Source of the DNA: JAGNEJ01 sp043757865
Lineage (GTDB): Bacteria; Verrucomicrobiota; Verrucomicrobiia; Verrucomicrobiales; V1-33
NCBI GenBank assembly: GCA_043757865.1
Contig: JAYVOP010000077.1
Span: forward strand, 13,602 to 77,601
Reading direction: 5' to 3'
Length of the DNA stretch: 64,000 nt
A program made the position numbers and the translations under genes. Under the pieces are notes generated by a model. It made no database searches and was not told where the DNA came from. It was given only the letters and a program-made list of their open reading frames with translations. Each line of letters opens with the position of its first letter. The stretch's first letter is position 1. Below, piece by piece: positions 1-8,397 of this stretch.

Positions 1-380
1 TGCATGCAGTTGGTGCAGCGGCTATAATCGATGACGGGAAACCACGGCTTCCACTGGCCGGGTTGGTTCATAGGGCGGTCTGCACGTTGCCGTTCTAGCG
101 CGCTGAGCACTTCTGCTGGGCTGAGTTTCCCAATGTCCACATGGGGCACGTGGGGCTGCCTTTCCAGACCTTGAAACTGTGGTGCTGGCTGCCCGGAAAA
201 ATCCCCTAACACCAGTAGTATGGAGGCCTCATCTAACGGAGCGGCCCCGCCTAACGTGGTGAGTCCATAGCCTTGGTCCAGCAAGCTGCGGCACAACTCG
301 ACCTTGCGTTCGGCGGCCAGCGGCTGGGCTCCGGGGCCTTCATAGAGGAGGACTTGGAAAGTAGTAGCAGCGTGGATCAT
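1..380 (-). CDS. Iron-sulfur (ferredoxin-like) protein, partial, cut by left window edge
   Basis: The frame opens with ATG at 378-380 and stays open to base 1, so only about 126 N-terminal residues are visible. The visible part has no signal peptide and ends in a segment reading YSRCTNCMQ, which looks like the start of a 4Fe-4S cluster motif (CxxC); the remaining ligands would lie outside the window. The start codon overlaps the stop of the upstream small gene as ATGA, so the two are probably translated together and may form one redox unit. It is the last visible gene of the operon with riboflavin synthase. The Fe-S assignment rests on the one visible half motif plus my memory of similar verrucomicrobial proteins; the electron partner is unknown. 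Confidence 0.6.
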   Translation of the reverse strand, partial: MIHAATTFQVLLYEGPGAQPLAAERKVELCRSLLDQGYGLTTLGGAAPLDEASILLVLGDFSGQPAPQFQGLERQPHVPHVDIGKLSPAEVLSALERQRADRPMNQPGQWKPWFPVIDYSRCTNCM

Positions 381-700
381 GGGGTGGGGGAGGCGGTGAG
401 TTGGGCGACGGCGGTGGCGGGAGCTAGCTCCCGCAGGTTGATTATTTCTGCGTCAGCAGGCAGCGGGGCATCAGCCGCGTGGAAGAGCCACTGGACGGCC
501 CGGGCATGGCAGGCGGCTATTTTCCAGCCGGACTGCTGGGCCATGACGGCTAGGCGCGGATCGCGACGGGCGGACATCTCACAGAGGTCCGCCACTGCGG
601 TGAATGGGGTGCTCGTGGCGCAGAGTTCGTGCAACACCGCATCCTTGGTTTCATCAGGGATGACTTGAGCGTAAGCACAACGGCAGTAAAGAATGGGCAT
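377..700 (-). CDS. Small Cys-rich conserved protein, likely redox partner of the Fe-S protein
   Basis: 107 residues, cytosolic, no membrane segment. Cysteines are placed in a suggestive way: a CRC pair at residues 6-8, a DLCE motif in the first third, and an AACHARAVQWLF motif in the middle, followed by a Pro/Ala-rich tail. The stop overlaps the start of the Fe-S gene (ATGA), and the gene begins 12 bp after riboflavin synthase ends. I do not recognise a named family. The Cys pattern and the coupling to an Fe-S protein suggest a cluster-binding or electron-transfer accessory role, which is inference only. Confidence 0.65.
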   Translation of the reverse strand: MPILYCRCAYAQVIPDETKDAVLHELCATSTPFTAVADLCEMSARRDPRLAVMAQQSGWKIAACHARAVQWLFHAADAPLPADAEIINLRELAPATAVAQLTASPTP

Positions 701-712
701 AGGGTAAAGCGA

Positions 713-1333
713 CTAGTAGGAAAGTGGTGAGGAGACAGTGAGACCACGCGCAGCTAACATGCGGTCGAGATATTTTGCTAGCATGTCGAATTCCACATTC
801 ACGCGCTGGCCCGCTTGGAGGTGGCGCAGCGTGGTGACGGCGTGGGTGTGCGGGGTGATCCAGAGCGTAAGTTGATCCGGCTGGAGATCGGCTATGGTGA
901 GGCTGATGCCGTCCAGGCAGAGACTGCCTTTCAAACTGAGAAATCGCGCGCTATCCCGTGGCACGCGGATGATAAACTCATGGTCCGCACCCACAGCGGC
1001 ATAGTGTAGGACCTCCACTGTGGTGTCCACGTGCCCTTGCACGAAATGGCCGCTGAAGCGTGTGTCCGCGCGTATGGCGCGCTCTAGATTCACCGCTGTG
1101 CCCACGGCTAGCGTGCCCAGATTTGTGAGGCGTAAGGTTTCTCCTAGCAAGTCAAACGCACACCTGCCCACCCCAAACTCCACCACCGTGAGACAGCAGC
1201 CATTCACCGCCACACTCTCCCCTAACGTGAGATCACTAGCAAAGGCCACATCTCCGAGCACTAGCCGCCCGCCCTGCTCATGCAGCGTGAGTGCGGCCAC
1301 AGTGCCAGTCGATTCCACAATGCCAGTAAACAT
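713..1333 (-). CDS. ribE: Riboflavin synthase (alpha chain)
   Basis: 206 residues, the usual length. It dismutates two molecules of 6,7-dimethyl-8-ribityllumazine into riboflavin and 5-amino-6-ribitylaminouracil, the last step of riboflavin synthesis in the cytosol. It starts with the family signature MFTGIVESTGTV, and the two lumazine-binding barrels are visible as repeated halves: the first has ESVAVNGCCLTV around residues 38-50, the second GSLCLDGISLTI around residues 135-147, with GHFVQGHVD between them. It lies 3 bp after the Minf_1886 gene and 12 bp before the Cys-rich gene, so it sits inside an operon. No FMN riboswitch was recognised upstream of the operon. Confidence 0.96.
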   Translation of the reverse strand: MFTGIVESTGTVAALTLHEQGGRLVLGDVAFASDLTLGESVAVNGCCLTVVEFGVGRCAFDLLGETLRLTNLGTLAVGTAVNLERAIRADTRFSGHFVQGHVDTTVEVLHYAAVGADHEFIIRVPRDSARFLSLKGSLCLDGISLTIADLQPDQLTLWITPHTHAVTTLRHLQAGQRVNVEFDMLAKYLDRMLAARGLTVSSPLSY

Positions 1334-1336
1334 ACG

Positions 1337-1744
1337 CTACGAGTGGCGGCGGGGCGCTGATCCCGTGGGTAAGAACGGCTCCACAAAGGCACTGTGGAAA
1401 TCATACACATCCGCAAAGTCCTCGATCATATCCTCTGGGCTCTGGGAGAAGACGCCTTGCTCAATCAAGTGAAAAACAATCTCCCCCACATTTTTCGTGG
1501 ATTTCAGGCCCCAGTTCTCTAGCAAGGTGGGCACCATGGGACCGAAACTTTTCAGCAAATAAGCGCGGAAGCCTTCGAGCAGTTCCGGCCCACGTAGATG
1601 CGAGGCCCCGCCTTGTTGCTCACGGGCGTAGTGCTCCAGCGTATGATTCAAGGCATCCCGCACGAGGCCGTAGGCTTCTGGCGCAAAGCGTTGGTCCTGC
1701 TGGAGAATAGCAGCGACAGCGCGGTCGAATTCGACTTTGGGCAT
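1337..1744 (-). CDS. Minf_1886 family conserved protein
   Basis: 135 residues, soluble. It follows the pattern I recall for the Minf_1886 family of Verrucomicrobiota and Planctomycetes: a helical N-terminus with AYGLVRDALNHTLEHY, then GPELLEGFRAYLLKSFGP, VGEIVFHLIEQG and a terminal DFADVYDFHSAFVEPF segment. No enzymatic motif is visible and the family function is unknown to me. It is the first gene of the ribE operon, ending 3 bp before ribE. The divergent secreted-protein gene begins 130 bp away, so the operon promoter should lie in 1745-1874, where I see no strong match. Confidence 0.8.
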   Translation of the reverse strand: MPKVEFDRAVAAILQQDQRFAPEAYGLVRDALNHTLEHYAREQQGGASHLRGPELLEGFRAYLLKSFGPMVPTLLENWGLKSTKNVGEIVFHLIEQGVFSQSPEDMIEDFADVYDFHSAFVEPFLPTGSAPRRHS

Positions 1745-1874
1745 AATGGGTGAGGATGGTTGGTGAATGAGGACGGGAAGGGACGTAGCGCACTACCAAG
1801 GCACCAAGCCGCCAGCGCCATCAAGAGAAATCTTCTTTCCGTAGTCCACGCCTTGATCTAGGCTCGCGCCCGTT

Positions 1875-2555
1875 ATGCTTTTAAAATCCCTCCTCATCCT
1901 CGCTTGTCTCACCCGCTTTGCCTCTGCCGCCGCCGTGCAGATCGATGAAACGATGTCAGAAAAAATCCCCACCAATGCCGCCGACCTCCAGGAGTCGGAC
2001 TTGCTAGGCACCTATGTGCAACTAGCCACTGGCGGCATCCTGGAGTTCCAGCCTAACGGCAAACTCAACGGCTGGCCCGCCACTGGCACCTGGAAGATCG
2101 TGGGGCCGCATCGCGTGGAAATGACCCAGACGCTCAAGGGTAAAAAGGAACGGACGCCTGTGGAAATGTTTCCCCAAGCCGAGGGCCTCCTCATGGTGCG
2201 CAACATCAATGGGGAGAACCAGACCTCTCCACTCCATCGCCTTGTAAGATCCAAGCTGGATGCCAAGGCGTGGCAAGGACCATGCACCATCCACGTGCTC
2301 GTCTCTGGGACTAAGACCGCCACTGCACGCCCGGCAAAATTTACCGAGGACGGCTACCTCCGCACGCCCGAAGGCGGCTACTGGCTCAAGCTCCTAGCTG
2401 ATAAATCCGGCACGGGCACACTAGGATTCACCTCTGATCTGGAAGACCAAACGATGGTCATTTACCTATATAAAGTAGGCCCCCTGGTGGTGCTCTTCGA
2501 TCAACTGGAAAAGCCCAAACTGCTGGCGATGATCCAACTCGGGACGATGCCGTAA
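1875..2555 (+). CDS. Secreted protein with a lipocalin-like domain, unknown function
   Basis: 226 residues with a Sec signal peptide (MLLKSLLILACLTRFASAAA, cut near residue 20). Residues about 41-85 read as a compact beta unit (LLGTYVQLATGGILEFQPNG, then GTWKIVGPHRVEMTQ), the layout of small lipocalin-like or DUF-type exported beta sandwiches in which 'template plus measured background' strands alternate. A second beta-rich half follows (residues 140-226). No catalytic motif is seen. It stands alone, divergent from the ribE operon and followed by a hairpin terminator. Function not recognised. Confidence 0.75.
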   Translation: MLLKSLLILACLTRFASAAAVQIDETMSEKIPTNAADLQESDLLGTYVQLATGGILEFQPNGKLNGWPATGTWKIVGPHRVEMTQTLKGKKERTPVEMFPQAEGLLMVRNINGENQTSPLHRLVRSKLDAKAWQGPCTIHVLVSGTKTATARPAKFTEDGYLRTPEGGYWLKLLADKSGTGTLGFTSDLEDQTMVIYLYKVGPLVVLFDQLEKPKLLAMIQLGTMP

Positions 2556-2575
2556 CTACTTGTCCACACGGCAAA

Positions 2576-2613
2576 CCGCCGCAATCCTCACGGACTGCGG
2601 CGGCGGCGTTTTT
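2576..2613 (+). terminator. Rho-independent terminator after the secreted lipocalin-like gene
   Basis: An 8-bp GC stem, CCGCCGCA at 2576-2583 pairing with TGCGGCGG at 2596-2603, is followed after a short GC stretch by TTTTT at 2609-2613. It sits between two convergent genes (stops at 2555 and 2629). The A-run on the left side is short, so it works best on the plus strand. Confidence 0.7.
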
Positions 2614-2628
2614 GAAGTTAGGATAAAA

Positions 2629-3174
2629 TTAAGCAGCCTTCTTCTTTGGCGTTACGGGCGCTTCTTTTTTATCTGCTTTCGGGGCGTCCTGCTTGGGCTC
2701 AGGCTTCGCTTCTGGCTTGGCAGCGGCTTTCTCACCCTTTACGCTGGCGAGAATGTTATCGAAGGTGCCTTCACCAATGCCATCCACCATGATGAGATCT
2801 TCCCCACCAGCGAACGGACGATCGTCGATGATGGCCTTGGCCTTCGCATCACCGATACCGTCCACGGCAGTCAGTCCCTTGGCATCCGCTTTGTTCGCAT
2901 AGGCTAGCAACTTGGTCTTTTGGGCCGCCGTTAGGGCTTCCACTTTTTTCTTGGCACCAGCGAGCAGGGCTTTGTCGTCTGCGCTTAGTTCCTCGGGCTT
3001 TTGCTTGCTTTTAGAGACGGGCTTTTTAGCCACGGGGGTCTTTTTATCTGTTTTTGCGTCGGCCTTAGCATCAGCGGTGGCAGCGGGTTTGGCATCATCA
3101 GTCTTCTTCGGAGCGGCTTGGCTGAACGAAGTCAGAAGGCCTAACGTGAGAGCGAGCAAGATGGATTTTTTCAT
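2629..3174 (-). CDS. Exported helix-hairpin-helix (ComEA-like) protein with Lys/Ala/Pro-rich arms
   Basis: 181 residues from the ATG at 3172-3174; a longer in-frame start exists at 3219, but this one puts a clean Sec signal directly at the N-terminus (MKKSILLALTLGLLTSFSQA). The mature protein has a Lys/Asp/Ala-rich low-complexity arm, a folded centre with two helix-hairpin-helix turns (LTAVDGIGDAKAKAII and LIMVDGIGEGTFDNIL), and a Lys/Pro/Ala-rich C-terminal tail resembling histone H1 tails. HhH pairs bind DNA backbone non-specifically; exported examples are the competence protein ComEA and its relatives. A role in DNA uptake or surface DNA binding is plausible but no competence genes are adjacent. 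Confidence 0.8.
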   Translation of the reverse strand: MKKSILLALTLGLLTSFSQAAPKKTDDAKPAATADAKADAKTDKKTPVAKKPVSKSKQKPEELSADDKALLAGAKKKVEALTAAQKTKLLAYANKADAKGLTAVDGIGDAKAKAIIDDRPFAGGEDLIMVDGIGEGTFDNILASVKGEKAAAKPEAKPEPKQDAPKADKKEAPVTPKKKAA

Positions 3175-3285
3175 AGGACGAACGGTTTTTTTTATTTGGG
3201 TTGTTAGTAGATAGATCAAGAGACCTCCCGAGAGATCCCCCGTGCTGCGTGGTTAGCGACAAGGAGGCGGGAAGTCCAGAGAAAT

Positions 3286-3386
3286 AAGCGTGGCTTACGC
3301 TTCGAGGGGTTCTGACGATACCGTCATACTTTTATTCGCAGGCGCGCAGGCTTCGTCAGCCTGGACGTTTTCACGTAGGGGAAAAC
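3286..3386. promoter_or_regulatory. Cluster of small inverted repeats between divergent genes
   Basis: The 277-bp gap between the HhH gene (start 3174) and the PSD1 gene (start 3452) holds three short dyads in a row: AAGCGT/ACGCTT at 3286-3302, TGACG/CGTCA at 3313-3326, and GTTTTC/GAAAAC at 3367-3386. A CATACT at 3325-3330 could be a -10 box, but the matching -35 is weak. They may be operators or transcript hairpins. None is followed by a T-run. Confidence 0.35.
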
Positions 3387-3451
3387 CTTAAATGGGGGAG
3401 TGCCCGGTCTGGGGCTTTGTGGCATGGATAGGTTCCGTTTTCCCCCTCTTT

Positions 3452-6400
3452 ATGATTCGTCGCGTTATTAGTTCCATTTTTCTCGTGTGTGCTCTGTTTC
3501 CTGAGCCGGGGAGGGGTGCGGACGCGGTTAATTTTAGTGCGCAGATCCGGCCCATTTTATCGAAGGCGTGTTTCCACTGCCATGGGGCGGATGAGCAGTC
3601 CCGGAAGGCGAAGCTGCGGCTTGATGTGCGGGCGGACGCCTTGCTAGTGCGGGACGGTGGCGTAACGCCGATCCGGCCTGGGGATTTGGCTGGCAGCGCA
3701 CTGCTCCAGCGCATCCAGAGCCATGATCCTGAGGAAATCATGCCGCCACCAAAGTCCGGACCAGGGCTGAAGCCAGCGGAAATCGCCTTGTTAGAACAAT
3801 GGATTTCGGAGGGCGCGGAATACCAAGGCCACTGGGCTTTTACGAAGCCCACGCGTCCGGCGGTGCCCGCTACGGGCGTGACGTGGCCGAGGCAGCCGTT
3901 GGATCATTTCATTTTGGAAAAGCTGACAGCGGCGGGATTGCAACCAGCTGTGGAGGCAGATCGGGCCACGTTAGCGCGTCGCGTAGCGCTGGATCTCACG
4001 GGGCTTCCGCCAGCGGCTGCGGTGGCGCAGGTGTTCTTGGCGGATGCGGCTCCAGAGGCCTACGAACGCTATGTAGATGCGCTGCTAGGCACGCCTGCTT
4101 ATGGGGAGCGCTGGGCGCGGATGTGGATGGATCTGGCGCGCTATGCGGACAGTGCGGGCTATGGCTCGGACCCCTTGCGGCTGAATATCTGGCCCTACCG
4201 GGATTGGGTGATCCGAGCGTTTAATGACAATGTGCCTTACGATGCCTTTTCTCGTGCGCAGTTAGCCGGGGATTTGATTCCGAACACGTCGCCAGAGGAG
4301 TTAGTGGCCACGGCGTTTCATCGGAATACGATGACGAATACGGAGGGCGGCACGGACGATGAAGAGTGGCGGGTGGCCGCCGTGAAAGATCGCACGCATG
4401 TGACGCTGCAAGTCTGGATGGGCCTCACCATGGGCTGCGCGCAGTGTCATAGTCATAAATTCGATCCGATTTCCCAGACGGAGTTTTACTCGACGTATGC
4501 GTTGTTTAACCAAACGGCGGACCACGATGCCAACGATGAATCTCCCACGCTGCCGATCCCCGATCCCAGCCAGCAGACCCACCGCGGGCATTTGCAGGCA
4601 GAGCTAGGCGAACTCCAAAAGGCCGCTGCGGAAGGCACACCCGCGCTAGCCGCAGAGCAGGCCGCGTGGGAGCAGCACGTGCAACAAGCTGTGGCCTGGG
4701 AACCGCTGGCCATCCAATCCCTAACTGCGGCGGACCCGCCCAGTTGGGAAAATCAGCCAGATCATTCCGTGCTGATCAAAGCAGGCGCGGCGGCTCAGAA
4801 CACTTATCATTTAACCGCCATCAGCAACCTCCGGGGAATCACCGCCGTGCGGCTGGAGGCGCTGCCAGATAACAGCCTGCCCAGCCACGGGCCGGGCGCC
4901 GCGCTTAATGGCAATGCCGTGCTCACAGGACTTACCCTCAGCGCCCAGCCCACGCAGAAGGTGGTGCCACATGTCCGTTATGTGCGGGTGGACGCTCCGG
5001 GGAAAGGTCGCTTTCTGCATCTGGCGGAAGTGGAAGTTTTCAGTGGTCGCACCAATGTGGCTCGCCAAGGCAAGGCGAGCCAAGTGAGCACGGACTTTGG
5101 TGGCGTGGCGCAGCGGGGCATTGATGGGAATACGAATGGCGACTATAAAGCGAATAGCGTCACGCATACCGCCGCCACGGATAATCCCTGGTGGGAACTG
5201 GATCTAGGGAAAGAATATCCCGTGGATCAACTAGTGATGTGGAATCGGCTGGATGGCGGCATGGACGCGCGCTTGGTACCATTTACCATCACGGCTCTCA
5301 GCGATACCCACACCACCGTCTGGACGCAGACGACCACCGTGGCTCCGAATCCGAGCATTACTTACGATCTCACGGCTAGCCGACCCCACATCGCCCTGCA
5401 ATACGCCACCAGCACCTACGCCCAGCCGGGCTGGGAGGTGGGCCGGGCCATTGATGGTGATGCCAAAACGGGCTGGGCCTTTTCCCCGCGCTGTGGGGAG
5501 CCGCATACAGCGGTTTTTGAGTTAGCGGAGCCGCTGGACTTTGGTGAGGCGGCGGCGGCGGCACTGGAAATTTCGCTGGCCCAAGAGTATGGGGAAAATC
5601 ACACGTTAGGGAAATTCCGCCTCTCCGTCACGGCGGCCCCCCAGCCTGTGATCGCGCTTTCAGAGAGCTTGCGCAGCATCTTCAGTAAGATCCCGGGCAC
5701 GCGGACCGCCGCAGAAGCACGCACGCTGCGGGAGTGCTTTCTGCCCACCTCCAAAGTCCAGCCGCAGCTCACGCAGGCCGTGGCGGATAAGCAAAAGCAG
5801 ATCGAGTCGATCAAGCCAGTGGCCGTGCCCGTGATGCAGGAACTAGCCGCCGACCACGCCCGCACGACCCATTTATTGAACAAGGGAAATTTCCTGGACC
5901 CCGGCCCCGTGGTCACGCCAGCGGTACCTGCCGCGTTCGGTCCGTGGCCCGCCGCTGCTCCGCAAAATCGGCTGGGACTAGCAGACTGGATCTTTAGCCC
6001 AGAGAACCCGCTGACGGCCCGCGTGGCGGTGAATCGCTTCTGGGCGCAGTTGTTCGGCACGGGGCTGGTGGAGACGGAGGAAGACTTCGGCACGCAGGGC
6101 ACCTTGCCCAGCCATCCGCAGTTGCTGGATTGGCTAGCCTGTGAGTTTACCGCGCAACATTGGGACGTGAAGGCGCTGCTAAAAATGATCGTCACCAGCG
6201 CCACCTACCGCCAAAGCAGCCAGGTGACGGCGGAATTATTAGCCAAAGATGAGCGCGGACGTTTGCTGAGTCGGTATCCGCGGCGGCGGCTGGATGCCGA
6301 GCAGGTGCGGGATCAAGCACTGGCCCTAGCCGGATTGCTGAGTGGGAAATTGGGCGGCCCCAGCGTTTACCCGCCGCAGCCGGACGGCTTATGGAAGGCG

Positions 6401-6907
6401 GCTTTCAACGGCCAACGCACCTATGACACCAGCAAGGGCGAGGACCGCTACCGCCGCGGGCTCTACACCATCTGGAGGCGCAGCGTGCCCTACCCTAGCA
6501 TGGCCACCTTTGATGCCCCCAGCCGGGAATCCTGCACCATCCGTCGTGTCCCTACCAATACCCCGCTCCAGGCCTATGTCACCCTCAATGACCCCGTTTA
6601 TGTGGAAGCCGCCCAGGCCCTGGGCCGCCGCATCCTGCGGGAGGGCGGGGCGACCCTCAACACGCGGCTGACCTATGCCTACCGCCTCGTGCTAGGACGG
6701 GAGGCCACGTCCACGCAGTTAGGGCCATTGGAGAAACTTTACCAATCCGCCGCCACCCAGTATGCCCAGATGCCAGCGGAAGCCCTCCGCCTAGCCACCG
6801 AGCCCTTGGGGCCTTTACCCGCTGGCCTCCCCGCTGCTGAGGCCGCCGCCTGGACTCTGGTGGCCAATACCCTGCTGAATCTGGATGCAGTGCTGATGAA
6901 GAGCTAG
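3452..6907 (+). CDS. PSD1-type protein: planctomycete cytochrome c, DUF1549 and DUF1553
   Basis: 1151 residues. I prefer the ATG at 3452 (MIRRVISSIFLVCALF) over the upstream one because it begins a Sec signal peptide. Order: a planctomycete-type cytochrome c domain with haem motif CFHCHG (about residues 38-110), DUF1549 (about 130-345, with a second CxxCH, CAQCHSHKFDP), a central coil, a discoidin-like carbohydrate-binding beta sandwich (about 510-620, ending around YPVDQLVMWNRLDGG) and a partial second copy, then DUF1553 (about 830-1100, from LGLADWIFSPENPLTARVA). This architecture is common in Planctomycetes and Verrucomicrobiota and is thought to serve periplasmic oxidation of polysaccharides; no activity is proven. 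Its usual DUF1501 partner is not adjacent. A weak hairpin follows the stop. Confidence 0.93.
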   Translation: MIRRVISSIFLVCALFPEPGRGADAVNFSAQIRPILSKACFHCHGADEQSRKAKLRLDVRADALLVRDGGVTPIRPGDLAGSALLQRIQSHDPEEIMPPPKSGPGLKPAEIALLEQWISEGAEYQGHWAFTKPTRPAVPATGVTWPRQPLDHFILEKLTAAGLQPAVEADRATLARRVALDLTGLPPAAAVAQVFLADAAPEAYERYVDALLGTPAYGERWARMWMDLARYADSAGYGSDPLRLNIWPYRDWVIRAFNDNVPYDAFSRAQLAGDLIPNTSPEELVATAFHRNTMTNTEGGTDDEEWRVAAVKDRTHVTLQVWMGLTMGCAQCHSHKFDPISQTEFYSTYALFNQTADHDANDESPTLPIPDPSQQTHRGHLQAELGELQKAAAEGTPALAAEQAAWEQHVQQAVAWEPLAIQSLTAADPPSWENQPDHSVLIKAGAAAQNTYHLTAISNLRGITAVRLEALPDNSLPSHGPGAALNGNAVLTGLTLSAQPTQKVVPHVRYVRVDAPGKGRFLHLAEVEVFSGRTNVARQGKASQVSTDFGGVAQRGIDGNTNGDYKANSVTHTAATDNPWWELDLGKEYPVDQLVMWNRLDGGMDARLVPFTITALSDTHTTVWTQTTTVAPNPSITYDLTASRPHIALQYATSTYAQPGWEVGRAIDGDAKTGWAFSPRCGEPHTAVFELAEPLDFGEAAAAALEISLAQEYGENHTLGKFRLSVTAAPQPVIALSESLRSIFSKIPGTRTAAEARTLRECFLPTSKVQPQLTQAVADKQKQIESIKPVAVPVMQELAADHARTTHLLNKGNFLDPGPVVTPAVPAAFGPWPAAAPQNRLGLADWIFSPENPLTARVAVNRFWAQLFGTGLVETEEDFGTQGTLPSHPQLLDWLACEFTAQHWDVKALLKMIVTSATYRQSSQVTAELLAKDERGRLLSRYPRRRLDAEQVRDQALALAGLLSGKLGGPSVYPPQPDGLWKAAFNGQRTYDTSKGEDRYRRGLYTIWRRSVPYPSMATFDAPSRESCTIRRVPTNTPLQAYVTLNDPVYVEAAQALGRRILREGGATLNTRLTYAYRLVLGREATSTQLGPLEKLYQSAATQYAQMPAEALRLATEPLGPLPAGLPAAEAAAWTLVANTLLNLDAVLMKS

Positions 6908-6934
6908 CCGTGCGGCTAGCCATGACAACTTTTC
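6903..6934 (+). terminator. Possible weak terminator overlapping the PSD1 stop
   Basis: A perfect 7-bp stem, GCTAGCC at 6903-6909 with GGCTAGC at 6914-6920, loop GTGC, includes the stop codon and is followed 9 bases later by a short TTTT. The T-tract is distant, so termination is uncertain; the next gene starts only at 6986. Confidence 0.35.
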
Positions 6935-6985
6935 CCCGGCTCTATTTCCCGCTGGCCACCACGGCATTTCCCATTAGGCTTGGGC

Positions 6986-8374
6986 ATGATTACCCGCCTG
7001 CTTCGTCGTTTGAAACTTTGGTTGCTCCTCATGCTAGCACTCCCGCTACTCCTGTTGGGAACCGCGCAATGGATGCTCTCCCGGGCGGCTACGCCCGCAG
7101 CGTTAGTAGCCCGCGTGGAGAGCACCTATAATTGCCGTGCGGAGGTCACTGCGGCCAGCGCCAACCTCTGGCGACTGCCAGCGCAGATTAGCCTCAGTGG
7201 CTTGAAGCTAGCCCCCCGGGATGCTGATGCGGATACCGCCAAACCGCTGGGCGAGCGCTCCCTACTGGCGGGAAAATCCATCCTTGTGGCCGTGGATCAA
7301 CTCACGTTAGAACTGAATCTCTGGGCCGTCCTCACTCGCAGTTTAAATATCCAAAAGCTCCTCGTCCAACGCGTCAATATCCTCTGCGAAAACCCCGTGG
7401 AAGGCCCCAGCGAGCTGCACACGCTCTTCACCCGCCCCAGCATCGTGGCTGGCCAACCGAACCCCGCCCTAACGGCTAAGACCGAGCCCCCCACCGCCCC
7501 TGCCACTCCCGAGCCCGCCCATGAGTTCCACGCGCGGGATCTCCCGCTGGCCCCAGAGATCGCCCAGGCCCGCCTAGAACAAGTGCGCGTGGACTTTAAA
7601 AATATGAAATCCCGTCAAGTGCTGCGTTTTGAAAATGCCAACTTGGACATCCAACAGTTGTTGATTGACAGCGGCAATCTAGCCCAGAAAAATCATGCTG
7701 CCCTAGGGCTCGACGGACGTTTCCAGATCATCGGCAAAGATAAGGTGCGGCAGGTGGATCTAGGCGTGCAAATCCACGCGGACACCGCCCCCTTCGATCC
7801 CCGCTCTGGCACTCTCAAGGCCCTCCCATTTCAAGTCCGCATCGCCCAAGGCTCCACCCTCCAAGATCTCCCCGCCCTCCAGAAAATCAGCGAAAAGATC
7901 CAGAAGTGGGAGCGCTACGGTCTCCTCCTGGCACCCTTGCCAGACCAGATCATCATCGACCAGAACCTCAGCATGGACGTCATTTATGGCGGCCATCAAC
8001 TCACCACGCAGACAGATTTTACCCTCCCTCTCCAGGACTATGAACTCACGCTACACCAGGGCAGTTGGTGCCAGACCGTGGATGAGACCTGCCTACTGGA
8101 CCTCCAGATCAAGGCCTCCCCCGCCGTTTCCAGCCGCGCCCTAGCTGGCCTCACGGCTAGTATCACCCAGAAGATCGGCACCAGCCTGGGCACCCCTGCC
8201 GCAGAGAAGCTCATCGCCAGCCTGCGGGCGCAAGGGCTCATCCTCCCAGATGGCCGCCTTAGCGTCCCCATGACCCTCACCGGCCCCGTCGGTAAACCCA
8301 AAGTGGAAGATCAACTCACCGGTATCCTAATGAAAGCTGTGCTGGATGGTGTGCTCGGCGGACTGGGGCTGTAA
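6986..8374 (+). CDS. AsmA-like membrane-anchored periplasmic protein
   Basis: 462 residues from ATG 6986 (a TTG two codons upstream is the alternative). An N-terminal membrane anchor (residues about 8-30, LWLLLMLALPLLLLGTAQW) follows a basic start, then an AsmA-type N-terminal beta region (VESTYNCRAEVTAAS, LSGLKLAP, and LNIQKLLVQRVNI at about 115-127). A Pro-rich linker follows at about 160-180, then a second beta-rich half. AsmA and relatives in the TamB/VPS13 bridge group act in the periplasm, in outer membrane lipid or protein transport. The C-terminal region (residues 410-460, LPDGRLSVPMTLTGPVGKP) matches the AsmA C-terminal layout. It lies 78 bp after the PSD1 gene and converges on the RDD gene. 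Confidence 0.75.
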   Translation: MITRLLRRLKLWLLLMLALPLLLLGTAQWMLSRAATPAALVARVESTYNCRAEVTAASANLWRLPAQISLSGLKLAPRDADADTAKPLGERSLLAGKSILVAVDQLTLELNLWAVLTRSLNIQKLLVQRVNILCENPVEGPSELHTLFTRPSIVAGQPNPALTAKTEPPTAPATPEPAHEFHARDLPLAPEIAQARLEQVRVDFKNMKSRQVLRFENANLDIQQLLIDSGNLAQKNHAALGLDGRFQIIGKDKVRQVDLGVQIHADTAPFDPRSGTLKALPFQVRIAQGSTLQDLPALQKISEKIQKWERYGLLLAPLPDQIIIDQNLSMDVIYGGHQLTTQTDFTLPLQDYELTLHQGSWCQTVDETCLLDLQIKASPAVSSRALAGLTASITQKIGTSLGTPAAEKLIASLRAQGLILPDGRLSVPMTLTGPVGKPKVEDQLTGILMKAVLDGVLGGLGL

Positions 8375-8397
8375 GAGGAGGCCCCGCCAAGCCCCCG

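Noticed and set aside
1745..1874. FMN riboswitch in front of the ribE operon
   Set aside because: The 130-bp gap is too short and lacks the conserved RFN helices.
3367..3386. GTTTTCACGTAGGGGAAAAC considered as a parS site
   Set aside because: Outer half sites pair but the CACGTG core and spacing of parS are missing.
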